From DAOOKJ01 sp035360795 (GTDB lineage: Bacteria > Patescibacteriota > Minisyncoccia > UBA6257): a stretch of 43,149 bases of DNA. Where the stretch lies: positions 1 through 43,149 of the forward strand of contig DAOSBJ010000003.1 in NCBI GenBank assembly GCA_035360795.1, read 5' to 3'. The notes under the pieces are model-generated. The model had not been told where the DNA came from. It was given only the letters and a program-made list of their open reading frames with translations, and made no database searches. Positions 1 through 7,807 of this stretch are shown here, piece by piece. The translations under genes were made by a program, and so were the position numbers. Within the stretch, counting starts at the first letter, position 1, and every line of letters begins with the position of its first letter.

Positions 1-2437
1 ATAATCCTCCCCCTCGTTTATATAGTTCCCGGTTGTCGAGACGCAACCGGCAACAATTATGAGTAATGCTACCTAAGGAATGAACAAAAAGATGATTTTT
101 ATCCAATTCCAAATCGAAAAATAACTGAGGCTCAAAAAAATTTTCTACTTTAACTGATTTTACTTTGTTAATATAATAATCACTTTCTTTAATATTTGAA
201 ACTAATGTTGTGGCAGCCTCGTATTTATATAGAGTATTAATGCCTACCATTCTGGTTTTGGTTAACCCCGGCACTAAATAAGTTGATTTCGCTAAAAAAC
301 CAGGAACTCTTTGAAAAAGCAAGGGCGTAGCTAAATAACCATCCTGTCTTAGTTCTGATTTTTGATGTTGTAAATAAATTCGCTGACTGTGTAGTCTTTC
401 CTTATAACTTACTGGTTTGCCAATTAATGAGTAAAGAATCACCAAATCTCTCGACAACTCTTTATCATTTAAATGAATCTCTTGCCTTTTTTCGTAACCG
501 TCTCCTTTAAAATGATAAAGAAGAAAGTTTTCTATTACTTGCTGAGGAGAATTAAAAAGAATATCAGGTAAACGACCATATTTTTTAAAACCAACCTGAT
601 AGAGAATTCTTGAAATGCGGCTATTATAAACATACAGATAATAAGAATTATAACGAGGATCTTGTTTTTCTTTGGTCTCTAAACCAAATACTTTATGAAT
701 TAATTCTCTGATTTCTTCTAAATTGGCTCTAGTTTTACTATTAAAAGTAAATTGCAATCCTCTTGGTTGTCCGAAAGTTTGAATATTTTTTCTGCTTTCA
801 AATAAATAATTTCCATCAGCAGTAAAATAACCCAAAAGTTTTGCTAAATCTTCATCCAAATATAAATCATCTTTTATTTTTTGATACTCCTTATTTAAAT
901 CGGAGGCCTTTTTCAGATTCAGCAAATAATCGTTTGTAGTAATATCTTCAGCAAATTTATTAACTAAACCATTATTAGTTAAAACAGGAACAAGATGCTT
1001 TGGAGAACATTTTATCTCTTTGCCATCAGTAGTGCTAATTGTTATTAGTTGTTTCCCTTCCAGTTTTAGGAATCTCGTTACTCTAGCCCATTCGGTTTTG
1101 CCACTTAAATAATTTAAAGAAAGTACCTCTAATTTTTTGTTTGCTTGACATTCGACCCAACCATCCTCATCAAAATCTCCTAATTTATTTTGTTTTATCA
1201 ATTCGCCTACTTGCTTTCTTGTAATAACGCCATTTTCTCTGATTATTACTTCTTCAGTATTTAAAAGGCACATACTCCTCGCATCTTCTGGCTTCATATC
1301 AGAATTTATGAAATTGGAGAAATAAGGAATGCCATATTTTGCTGTCATCTGCCAAATTCCATTATAAGTCTCATTTTCCCACTCAAAATCTTTAGTAATG
1401 TTATAGGTTGGAATAGGAAAGGTAAAGACTCTACCACTGGCATCGCCTTCTATATAAACCTCTGTTAACGCCTGATTGAAAATGTCCATTTCTTTCTGAA
1501 ACTCTTTATAAGTTTCTTTTTGCGGCTGACCGCCAAGAATAACCGGCATCTCTTTTAAATGCTCTGGGACTTTTAAATCTAAAGTAATGTTTTCAAACGG
1601 AGTTTGAAATCCTACTCTTGTCGGCACATTACAATTAAACAAAAATTCCTGTAAAGATTGTTTTATTTCTCGATAAGATAAATTATCATATTTAATAAAT
1701 GGGGCTAAAAGAGTATCAAAATTAGAAAAAGCTTGCGCGCCTGCGCTTTCACCCTGAAGAGTATAAAAATAATTCACTACTTGACCTAAAGCAGTACGAA
1801 AATGTTTGGGAGGTTTTGACTGAATTTTGCCGACTACTCCGCCAAAACCTTTCAGTAAAACATCATATAAATCCCAACCACAACAATAAGCGCCCAAAAT
1901 GTCTAAATTATGAATATGAAGGTCACCTTCTTCATTTGCCTTTCTCACTTCCTGAGGATAAATTCTATTTAACCAATATTTTTTAGAGATATAAGCAGAA
2001 ACATAATGGTTTAATCCCTGAAGGGAAAAAGCCATATTGCTGTTTTCTTTCACTTCCCAATTATTTTCCAGAAAATAATCATCTACTAAACTAATTGCTT
2101 CTCCTAGATTGACTTTAGATTCGCGAGAGAGCCGACGTTGTTCTCGATACAAAATATAGGCTTTAGCCGCTTCAACCAAACCTTCTAAAACTAAAACCTC
2201 CTCAACGATATCTTGAATTTGTTCAACATTGGGAATTTCGTCTTTTTTAAAACGTTTATTTAAAAGTTTAGTAACCTTGCGCGACAGTTCTCTCGCCAAA
2301 TTTCTTCCTCCTTCATCTGTTGCAGTCAGGGCTTTAAAAATTGCTTCTTCTATTTTACTCCTGTCAAAAGGAACAATCTCTCCTTCTCTTTTTTCAATTT
2401 TGGTAATATGATTTTTAAATTTTTTTAAATTAATCAT
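1..2437 (-). CDS. nrdD: Anaerobic (class III) ribonucleoside-triphosphate reductase NrdD, intein-containing, C-terminus beyond window
   Basis: Class III RNR reduces NTPs to dNTPs by glycyl-radical chemistry without oxygen. The frame opens at ATG 2437-2435, 15 nt after the ftsZ stop, and stays open to base 1 (812 full codons seen). Residues about 8-100 form an ATP-cone (REGEIVPFDRSKIEEAIFKA). The NrdD catalytic domain follows, including NLDILGAYCCGWDL and FINSDMKPEDARSM. The frame then enters a 405-residue intein (own entry) and returns to the extein as CCRLRLDNRELYKRGGG. Joining the exteins restores the family motif RSM-CCRLRLDNREL. The C-terminal zinc-binding and glycyl-radical region lies left of the window, so radical chemistry is inferred from the family. 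No NrdG activase is visible here. No Shine-Dalgarno precedes the ATG. Confidence 0.93.
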   Translation of the reverse strand, partial: MINLKKFKNHITKIEKREGEIVPFDRSKIEEAIFKALTATDEGGRNLARELSRKVTKLLNKRFKKDEIPNVEQIQDIVEEVLVLEGLVEAAKAYILYREQRRLSRESKVNLGEAISLVDDYFLENNWEVKENSNMAFSLQGLNHYVSAYISKKYWLNRIYPQEVRKANEEGDLHIHNLDILGAYCCGWDLYDVLLKGFGGVVGKIQSKPPKHFRTALGQVVNYFYTLQGESAGAQAFSNFDTLLAPFIKYDNLSYREIKQSLQEFLFNCNVPTRVGFQTPFENITLDLKVPEHLKEMPVILGGQPQKETYKEFQKEMDIFNQALTEVYIEGDASGRVFTFPIPTYNITKDFEWENETYNGIWQMTAKYGIPYFSNFINSDMKPEDARSMCLLNTEEVIIRENGVITRKQVGELIKQNKLGDFDEDGWVECQANKKLEVLSLNYLSGKTEWARVTRFLKLEGKQLITISTTDGKEIKCSPKHLVPVLTNNGLVNKFAEDITTNDYLLNLKKASDLNKEYQKIKDDLYLDEDLAKLLGYFTADGNYLFESRKNIQTFGQPRGLQFTFNSKTRANLEEIRELIHKVFGLETKEKQDPRYNSYYLYVYNSRISRILYQVGFKKYGRLPDILFNSPQQVIENFLLYHFKGDGYEKRQEIHLNDKELSRDLVILYSLIGKPVSYKERLHSQRIYLQHQKSELRQDGYLATPLLFQRVPGFLAKSTYLVPGLTKTRMVGINTLYKYEAATTLVSNIKESDYYINKVKSVKVENFFEPQLFFDLELDKNHLFVHSLGSITHNCCRLRLDNRELYKRGGGL
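56..1270 (-). mobile_element. In-frame intein with LAGLIDADG homing endonuclease inside nrdD
   Basis: The insert starts at Cys1 (codon 1270-1268, CLLNTEEVIIRENG) and ends in His-Asn (codons 61-56, GSITHN). The next extein residue is Cys+1 (55-53). It has 405 residues with no stop. Splicing blocks are visible: an N-terminal block from Cys1, a block-B-like CSPKHL with His92, and a C-terminal FFDLELDKNHLFVHS segment followed by SITHN. Two endonuclease motifs, LLGYFTADG (Asp152) and LLYHFKGDGY (Asp257), lie about 105 residues apart, as in single-chain LAGLIDADG enzymes. Both motif acids are present, so the element could still be mobile. Removal leaves an uninterrupted CCRLRLD motif. Boundaries are firm from extein conservation. 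Splicing and homing activity are inferred. Confidence 0.93.
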
Positions 2438-2452
2438 ACAAATTTAAAAAAA

Positions 2453-3673
2453 TTATTTTTTCTTTTTCTGTCTTCTCAAAAAGGCCGGAATTTCAATTTC
2501 TTTATTCTCTTGAAAAGATTCTTCTTCTGGCTTTTCTTCTGTGATATCTTCAATTGGCACTTTGGTAGTAAAGGGCAATGGCGTTTCATAAACTTCTTTA
2601 AACTCTTGATCTGACAAACCGGCAATCACAGTTACTTTAACTTCTGATTTTTTTAAATCTTTGTCAAAACTTGTCCCAAAGACAACTTGGGCATCTTTGG
2701 AGGCAGTTTGAGTGATTATTCTTGAAGCGTCATGAATCTCAACTAAAGACAAATCTTTGCCTCCGCTGATATTAAAAAGAATTTTTTTCGCTCCATCAAT
2801 TGAAACATCAAAGAGAGGAGAAGAGATTGCCGCCTCAGCGGCTCTTCTGGCTCTATTTTCGCCTGTGGCTTTGCCAATTCCCATTAAAGTAATGCCGGCG
2901 TTGGTTAAGATAGTTTTTATATTGGCATAATCTAAATTTATTAATCCCGGATAAAAAATAAGGTCGGCGATTCCTTTTATCCCCATTCTTAAAATATCAT
3001 CAATTTTAGAAAAAGCCTCCAAAATAGGGGTTTTTTCTTCAACAAGATTAAAAACTCTGTCATTTGGAATAGTAATGATTGAATCCACTTCATTATAAAG
3101 TTTCTGCCAGGCCTCTTCTGCTACTTCTTGTCTTTTTTCTCCTTCGAAAGTAAAAGGTTTAGTAACGAAAGATACAGTTAAAATATTTTTTTGCCTTAAA
3201 AGATTGGCAACTACTGGCGCCCCTCCTGAGCCAGTTCCTCCACCCAAACCACAAACCAAAAAAACCAAATCAGGATTATTTAGAATTTTATCTATTTCCT
3301 CTAAACTTTCTTGTGTGGCTTCTCGGCCTTTGTCCGGGTCCATTCCAGCTCCTAATCCCCGGCAAGCGTTTTTGCCTAATTGAATTTTAATATCGGCTCT
3401 CGTTAATCTCAAAGCCTGAGCATCGGTATTCAAAGCTATAAATTCTACCCCTTCAATCTTTTTCTCTCTCATCCTTGTCACCATATTTCCACCTGCCCCA
3501 CCGATTCCAATTACTTTTATATTGATATTTTGGTTTCCTATTTTAATTGAAACTTCCTGTTTTTTTGCTTTCTTCTTTCTTTTTCCTTCCTGAAAATGAA
3601 AAGAAGACCGAGCAACCTCTTCTCTACGGGGCAACATCTTCTTTTTAGATTTTGTTTTTCTTTTTTTGCTCAT
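2453..3673 (-). CDS. ftsZ: Cell division GTPase FtsZ
   Basis: Tubulin-like GTPase that polymerises into the division ring. The GTP-binding signature GGGTGSG is at residues 144-150, and the N-terminal glycine loop GIGGAGGN sits near residues 56-63. The C-terminal conserved peptide IPAFLRRQ (395-402), the usual docking peptide for FtsA, is intact and followed by four lysines. The first 40 or so residues are an unusually basic, Lys/Arg-rich extension before the GTPase fold. A start at Met13 is possible, but it would keep most of the basic stretch. It lies 32 nt downstream of ftsA in the same direction, the classical ftsA-ftsZ order. Length of 406 residues is normal. Confidence 0.97.
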   Translation of the reverse strand: MSKKRKTKSKKKMLPRREEVARSSFHFQEGKRKKKAKKQEVSIKIGNQNINIKVIGIGGAGGNMVTRMREKKIEGVEFIALNTDAQALRLTRADIKIQLGKNACRGLGAGMDPDKGREATQESLEEIDKILNNPDLVFLVCGLGGGTGSGGAPVVANLLRQKNILTVSFVTKPFTFEGEKRQEVAEEAWQKLYNEVDSIITIPNDRVFNLVEEKTPILEAFSKIDDILRMGIKGIADLIFYPGLINLDYANIKTILTNAGITLMGIGKATGENRARRAAEAAISSPLFDVSIDGAKKILFNISGGKDLSLVEIHDASRIITQTASKDAQVVFGTSFDKDLKKSEVKVTVIAGLSDQEFKEVYETPLPFTTKVPIEDITEEKPEEESFQENKEIEIPAFLRRQKKKK

Positions 3674-3705
3674 TCTTTTTTTATCTTTTATTTATTTATT
3701 GTCCT

Positions 3706-4920
3706 TTACCAACTGAACAGGCGCTTAATAAAATCCCAAGCATTACCTAAAGTACTCGTTCCTTCTAAAGCGGGAACTTCTAAACTTTTCATTTTTAAAT
3801 CCATGAGCCCCAAAACTCCAACAAAAGTCGGGTCTGGATTTTCTTTATACCATTCAATCTCTGGCTTAACTAATCTAACTGGTAATTTGAATTTTTCTTT
3901 TGCCAATTCTTTTACAAAATTCATTTTCGCTCCTCCACCATAAAGAACTACTCCGCCAGCCAATTTCTGAAACTTAGAAATTTGTTTTAATCTTTCGCTT
4001 GCAGCATCAAAAATTTCAACTAATCTCGCTTCTATAATTTCTGCTAAAAATTTTTTGCTAATTTTTGTTCCCTCTTCTACTTCGTTAAAATAATCATTTA
4101 AATCAAAATTTTCTCCTCGATTAACTTTTTTTACTGAGGCTATTCCTTCTTTTATTTTAATCTCTTCGGCTGTGTCAATGGAGGTTTTTAATCCTATTGC
4201 AATATCGCTCGTGATATTGTTCCCCCCTAAAGGGAAAACTTTTAAATCCAAAAGCTCACCGTTTTCGTAAACTGCCATTGAAGTGGTGGAGGCTCCTAAA
4301 TCTAAAGCCAAAGCCCCAACTTCTTTATCCTGATTTGATAAAGCCAATTCTGCTCCGGCATAAGCAAGAATTACCTTAGTTGCATTATTTAAACCAATCG
4401 CCTCTTTTAATAAATCAATATTTTTTACCACTGGCGAAAAAACGTCTATTAGTAATGCTTCCGCTTCTAGTCTTAAACCATTAAGGCCAACGGGATTTTT
4501 AACTTTACTCGTGCCATCAATAAGATAATCCCTGAAGACAGTTTGAATTAAACTTCGATTGGTGTTTAAAGCAAAAGCCTGAGCGGCCTTTTCTGCTCTT
4601 TTTTTATCCTCTTCGGAAATAATTCCATCTGCTCTGGAAACAACCGAGGTCCCCTTTGATAAATGAATATCTATTTTAGGACTGTTAATACCTATTACTA
4701 TCGATTTAAATCTCGTTCCTTTCATTAATCCCTCTATTTCTCTTAACAAATTATCAACTTCTTCTGCTACTGCCTCAACATCTTCAATTTCTCCAAATTT
4801 TATCCCTTTTGATTTTCTTAAAACCGGCATTACAACCTTCCAACCGCCAACCTCTGGTACTCCTACCAATGCCTTAATAGAATGCGAACCTAAATCAATT
4901 GCTAAATATTGATTAGTCAT
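3706..4920 (-). CDS. ftsA: Cell division protein FtsA (actin-like ATPase)
   Basis: Actin-fold protein that tethers FtsZ to the membrane. The N-terminus shows the phosphate-1 motif LAIDLGSHSIKALVG. The phosphate-2 region ALALDLGASTTSMAVYENGE and the adenosine motif GVVLYGGGAKMNFVKEL follow. The last residues, WDFIKRLFSW, can form an amphipathic membrane-targeting helix as in FtsA. PilM-family proteins share the fold, but the adjacent ftsZ with an intact FtsA-binding tail favours FtsA. Its stop lies 32 nt before ftsZ, and ybeY ends 7 nt upstream of its start, so all three are probably co-transcribed. No Shine-Dalgarno is seen. Confidence 0.92.
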   Translation of the reverse strand: MTNQYLAIDLGSHSIKALVGVPEVGGWKVVMPVLRKSKGIKFGEIEDVEAVAEEVDNLLREIEGLMKGTRFKSIVIGINSPKIDIHLSKGTSVVSRADGIISEEDKKRAEKAAQAFALNTNRSLIQTVFRDYLIDGTSKVKNPVGLNGLRLEAEALLIDVFSPVVKNIDLLKEAIGLNNATKVILAYAGAELALSNQDKEVGALALDLGASTTSMAVYENGELLDLKVFPLGGNNITSDIAIGLKTSIDTAEEIKIKEGIASVKKVNRGENFDLNDYFNEVEEGTKISKKFLAEIIEARLVEIFDAASERLKQISKFQKLAGGVVLYGGGAKMNFVKELAKEKFKLPVRLVKPEIEWYKENPDPTFVGVLGLMDLKMKSLEVPALEGTSTLGNAWDFIKRLFSW

Positions 4921-4927
4921 TAAAAAT

Positions 4928-5362
4928 TTATTTGTTTTCTAAAAGAAGTTTTTCTAATTGTATCATTTTTTTAGAATCAGTTTTAGAGGAATGAGAAAAA
5001 CCATAAAGATGAAGAAGGCTGTGGGCTAATAATCTGGAATATAAATTTAATTCTTTAATTTTGTATTTTTTCGCCTCTTGCTTTATTTTTTGGGGACAAA
5101 AAAATATTTCTCCTAAATCTTTAATTCTAGAAAAAGCAATTTGACTAGAAAAAGACAAAGTGCTGGTAACTTTATTTTTCTTTCGCCAATAATAATTTAA
5201 TTTTTTAATTTGGGATGGATTAACGAAAACCAAGGCAATTTCTATAGATTTATTTTCTTTTAATTTTTTAAGAAAATCATTTAATTTTTCTGAGAAGAAT
5301 TTTTTACTGGGAATACGCTCTTTGGTATAATTATAGATTAAAATTTCTGCTTTGGTTTTCAT
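4928..5362 (-). CDS. ybeY: Endoribonuclease YbeY (rRNA maturation factor)
   Basis: Single-strand-specific metal-dependent endoribonuclease of the UPF0054 family, involved in 16S rRNA maturation and ribosome quality control. The three-histidine metal motif is present as HSLLHLYGFSH near residue 113, against the usual HGxLHLxGYDH, so the His ligands are kept while flanking Gly and Asp are replaced by Ser. The upstream VFVNPSQIKKLNYYWRKKN region and the VTSTLSFS segment match the YbeY core. Length of 144 residues is typical. The gene sits between rpsU and ftsA with gaps of 7-15 nt, which suggests one transcript. Confidence 0.9.
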   Translation of the reverse strand: MKTKAEILIYNYTKERIPSKKFFSEKLNDFLKKLKENKSIEIALVFVNPSQIKKLNYYWRKKNKVTSTLSFSSQIAFSRIKDLGEIFFCPQKIKQEAKKYKIKELNLYSRLLAHSLLHLYGFSHSSKTDSKKMIQLEKLLLENK

Positions 5363-5377
5363 TTTTTATTTGAGAAA

Positions 5378-5593
5378 TTAAATTATCCCCCATTTTCTTT
5401 TATGTTCTACTTCTTTTAAAACTTTGATTTTATGAAGAGCAGATAATTTTTTGGCTCTTTCATTTGGTTTTTTAAGATAAAAACGCCTCTTTCTTGCTTC
5501 CAAAAGAATTCCACTCTTCTTAATAATTTGATTGGCCCGGTTAACAAAAGTAGTAACCGATTCGCCTGATTTTCTTTTAATTACGATAGCCAT
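5378..5593 (-). CDS. rpsU: 30S ribosomal protein S21 (bS21)
   Basis: Small basic protein of the 30S platform, near the anti-Shine-Dalgarno end of 16S rRNA. The 71-residue product starts MAIVIKRKSGESVTTFVNRA and contains the family segment GILLEARKRRFYLKKPNERA followed by a Lys-rich tail. It lies between hisS and ybeY with 15-21 nt gaps and has no promoter of its own that I can recognise. Confidence 0.93.
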   Translation of the reverse strand: MAIVIKRKSGESVTTFVNRANQIIKKSGILLEARKRRFYLKKPNERAKKLSALHKIKVLKEVEHKRKWGII

Positions 5594-5614
5594 ATTTTAT
5601 AAATTCTTTATAAA

Positions 5615-6925
5615 TTAAATTTTAGTTTCTAAATATTTTTTTAAAACTTCCTCTATTTTATCTAAAGGAACAACTTCTTGCAAGCCAGAAGTCATATCTT
5701 TTAAGATAATGGTTTCATCTATCACTTCTTGTTGTCCTAAAATCAAAACATATTTTGCCTTTAGACGATTAGCATAACGTAATTGATTTTTAAGGCTCTC
5801 TTTTCCTAAGTTTTCTCCGACCATAATTCCTTCTTTTCTAAACCTCTCCAATAAGGAAAAAGCGATATTTTTTGCTTTATCTCCTAATTGAATAAGAAAA
5901 ACATCACAATGGGGAGAAGGAAACTTTTTTCCCATTAGTTTTATTTCTTCTATTAATCTTTCTACCCCAAAAGCAACTCCTGCCCCTCCTTTTTTTGGTC
6001 CTTTTAACATTTTAACCAAATCATCATACCGGCCACCTCCGCCCAAAGCACTTGATTTATCCTCACCTTCTTTAAATACTTCAAAAACAGTCCGGGTATA
6101 ATAGTCAAAACCCCGAGCAAGAGTTTTATCTAAAAAATAAGGAATGCCCAAATAATCTAAACTTTCGAGCACGCTTTTAAAATGAACTCGACAATTCTCA
6201 CAAAGATAATCTAAAATATTAGGCGCTGATTCTTTAATTGGCTGACATTTTTCATTTTTACAATCTAGCAATCTTAAAGGATTAGTTTTTAGTCTTCTTT
6301 TGCAATCAGAACAAAGATATTTCTTTTTTAAATTATAATATTTGACTAAATTTTTAATATAATTGTGACGGCAAGAAGAACAGCCAATACTATTTATTTT
6401 AATAACTAAATTTTTTTTACTAAAACCCAAACTTTCTAAAAACAACCAGGAAAGAAAAATAATCTGAACATCTAAAGCGGAATCATCGGAACCAATTGCC
6501 TCTAATCCTAATTGATAAAACTGTCTAAATCTATGAGCCTGGGGTTTTTCATGACGAAAAAAAGGAGAAAAGTAATAAAATTTGACTGGCTGCGGTTCGT
6601 TAAAAAGAGCGTTTTCAATATAAGCTCTGGCAACTGGCGCTGTCCCTTCTGGTTTTAAAACTAAAAGTTCACCCTTTTCTTTGGTTTTAACAAAATACAT
6701 CTCTTTGTGAACAACGTCAGTGTCCTTGCCAACTCCTCTTAAAAATAGTTCTGCTTTCTCCAAAACTGGAGTTTCAATTCTTTGATAATTATAATATTCA
6801 AAAATCTTTTTAGCAGTCTTCAAAATAAAATCATAATAAGAATATTCCGAAGGTAGAATATCTTTCATTCCTCGAGGTTTTTGAACTATTTTAACAGACG
6901 ATTTTCTTTTAGAATTATTTTTCAT
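5615..6925 (-). CDS. hisS: Histidyl-tRNA synthetase
   Basis: Class II synthetase charging tRNA-His. The N-terminal GMKDILPSEY, motif 2 (FFRHEKPQAHRFRQFYQLG), the HisRS signature RGFDYYTRTVFEVF, ALGGGGRYDDLV, and motif 3 (GVAFGVERL) are all present in order. A Cys-rich insertion (INSIGCSSCRHN, LCSDCKRR, LLDCKNEKC) occupies the place of the insertion domain and could bind zinc; similar Cys pairs are known in other bacterial HisRS. The C-terminal anticodon-binding domain begins near CDVFLIQLGDKA. Total length of 436 residues is normal. It starts 3 nt after the lepB stop, implying co-expression. Confidence 0.96.
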   Translation of the reverse strand: MKNNSKRKSSVKIVQKPRGMKDILPSEYSYYDFILKTAKKIFEYYNYQRIETPVLEKAELFLRGVGKDTDVVHKEMYFVKTKEKGELLVLKPEGTAPVARAYIENALFNEPQPVKFYYFSPFFRHEKPQAHRFRQFYQLGLEAIGSDDSALDVQIIFLSWLFLESLGFSKKNLVIKINSIGCSSCRHNYIKNLVKYYNLKKKYLCSDCKRRLKTNPLRLLDCKNEKCQPIKESAPNILDYLCENCRVHFKSVLESLDYLGIPYFLDKTLARGFDYYTRTVFEVFKEGEDKSSALGGGGRYDDLVKMLKGPKKGGAGVAFGVERLIEEIKLMGKKFPSPHCDVFLIQLGDKAKNIAFSLLERFRKEGIMVGENLGKESLKNQLRYANRLKAKYVLILGQQEVIDETIILKDMTSGLQEVVPLDKIEEVLKKYLETKI

Positions 6926-6928
6926 TTT

Positions 6929-7707
6929 TTAATTTGAGAGAGAGGGAGAAAAAGCCATTATTCGGTTGTAAGGCCACAATCTTAGCCAGACTCGGCCGAT
7001 GATTAAATCTTTATCGAGCGGACCCCAATTTCTAGAATCATAAGAAGCAGAACGATTATCCCCTAAGACAAAATATTGATTCGGGCCCAATGTTAAAGAC
7101 AAACTGCCGCTAGTATTAGCGTTTTCTCCTTTTAAATATTTTTCTTCTAATTCAAAAGTTTTTCCATTTACATCGGTAATAAATATTTTATTATCTTTAA
7201 TTTCAACTCTCTCATTTGGCAAACCGATTATTCGTTTAATATAATAATGTTCAACCCTCTCATTCGACAAACCGATTATTCGTTTAATATAATTTATAAT
7301 ATAATTTATTCGTTTAATATAATAATGAGATGGCTGATTAGGGGCCTTAAAAACAACCGTNNNNNNNNNNNNNNNNNNNNNNNNNNNNNNNNNNNNNNNN
7401 NNNNNNNNNNNNNNNNNNNNNNNNNNNNNNNNNNNNNNNNNNNNNNNNNNNNNNNNNNNNTTATTCGTTTAATATAATAATGAGATGGCTGATTAGGGGC
7501 CTTAAAAACAACCGTTTCATACCTTAGCGGAGATCGAAACCGATAAGAGATTTCATCAATTATCAAATAATCGCGGGAATAAAAATTTGGCTCCATTGAA
7601 GAGCCATAGACTATAAATGGTTGAATAACAAAAGCCCGAATCGGAATCACTATCAAAAGGGCAATAAGCATTACCTCTAAGTTTTCCCAAATTATCTTTT
7701 TCCACAT
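6929..7707 (-). CDS. lepB: Signal peptidase I (LepB), interrupted by a scaffold gap
   Basis: Membrane-bound serine protease that removes signal peptides. The N-terminal part from ATG 7707 has one membrane segment (about residues 12-30) followed by the nucleophile motif YGSSMEPNF (Ser37). The C-terminal part has the catalytic-Lys segment YYIKRIIGLPNE and the GDNRSASYDSRNWG motif. A 100-N gap (7361-7460) is flanked by two identical 55-nt copies. Merging these copies gives one unbroken frame of 207 residues, so the gene is probably intact and the gap artificial. The Lys segment appears in tandem in the assembled sequence (see repeat entries). A good promoter lies upstream at 7729-7757. Confidence 0.88.
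7202..7292 (-). repeat. In-frame tandem repeat of the LepB catalytic-Lys segment
   Basis: A 48-nt unit at 7202-7249 encodes HYYIKRIIGLPNERVE. It is followed by a second copy at 7250-7292 that encodes IKRIIGLSNERVE and shows three base differences over the shared part. A partial third copy (YYIKRI) begins near 7306. All copies read in the lepB frame. It may be a real expansion or two strain variants stitched together next to the gap. Confidence 0.75.
7306..7360. repeat. 55-nt direct repeat, left copy, at gap edge
   Basis: These 55 bases are identical to 7461-7515 on the other side of the N run. Such exact end-to-end identity is what a de Bruijn assembler leaves when two contigs stop at the same k-mer. 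Collapsing the copies restores the lepB frame. Confidence 0.9.
7361..7460. other. Scaffold gap (100 N) in lepB
   Basis: One hundred undetermined bases, the standard placeholder size. The identical 55-mers on both sides suggest that no real sequence is missing and that the contigs overlap. Confidence 0.97.
7461..7515. repeat. 55-nt direct repeat, right copy, at gap edge
   Basis: Identical to 7306-7360. On the minus strand it encodes TVVFKAPNQPSHYYIKRI of LepB. Confidence 0.9.
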
Positions 7708-7728
7708 ACCTTTTTAAAAATTCTAGGT

Positions 7729-7757
7729 ATATTAGCATAAAAAATAGAAAAAATCAA
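7729..7757 (-). promoter_or_regulatory. Promoter of the lepB-hisS-rpsU-ybeY-ftsA-ftsZ cluster
   Basis: Minus-strand -35 TTGATT (7757-7752), 17-nt spacer, and extended -10 TGC-TAATAT (hexamer 7734-7729). The predicted start near 7722 leaves about a 15-nt leader before the lepB ATG. Confidence 0.6.
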
Positions 7758-7771
7758 ACCCTTTTAAAAGA

Positions 7772-7800
7772 TTGCTTTTATCCCAAATTTTTAGTTAAAT
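7772..7800 (+). promoter_or_regulatory. Candidate promoter of the LCP-pth pair
   Basis: TTGCTT at 7772-7777, 17-nt spacer, TTAAAT at 7795-7800. Transcription would begin at or next to the ATG at 7808, giving a leaderless mRNA. The -10 is weak, so confidence is low. Confidence 0.3.
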
Positions 7801-7807
7801 AGTAGCA

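Noticed and set aside
29..50. Inverted repeat CCGGTTG/CAACCGG next to the intein insertion site
   Set aside because: It encodes the conserved RLRLDNR motif of NrdD and has no T-run; coding constraint explains it well enough.
3596..3943. Plus-strand frame opposite ftsZ/ftsA
   Set aside because: It overlaps two well-supported genes and has no protein-like motif; similar frames opposite clp, rpoB, rpoC, trmD, ileS and others were dropped for the same reason.
7247..7477. Plus-strand open frame across the first N run
   Set aside because: It reads through undetermined bases and is the reverse of lepB.
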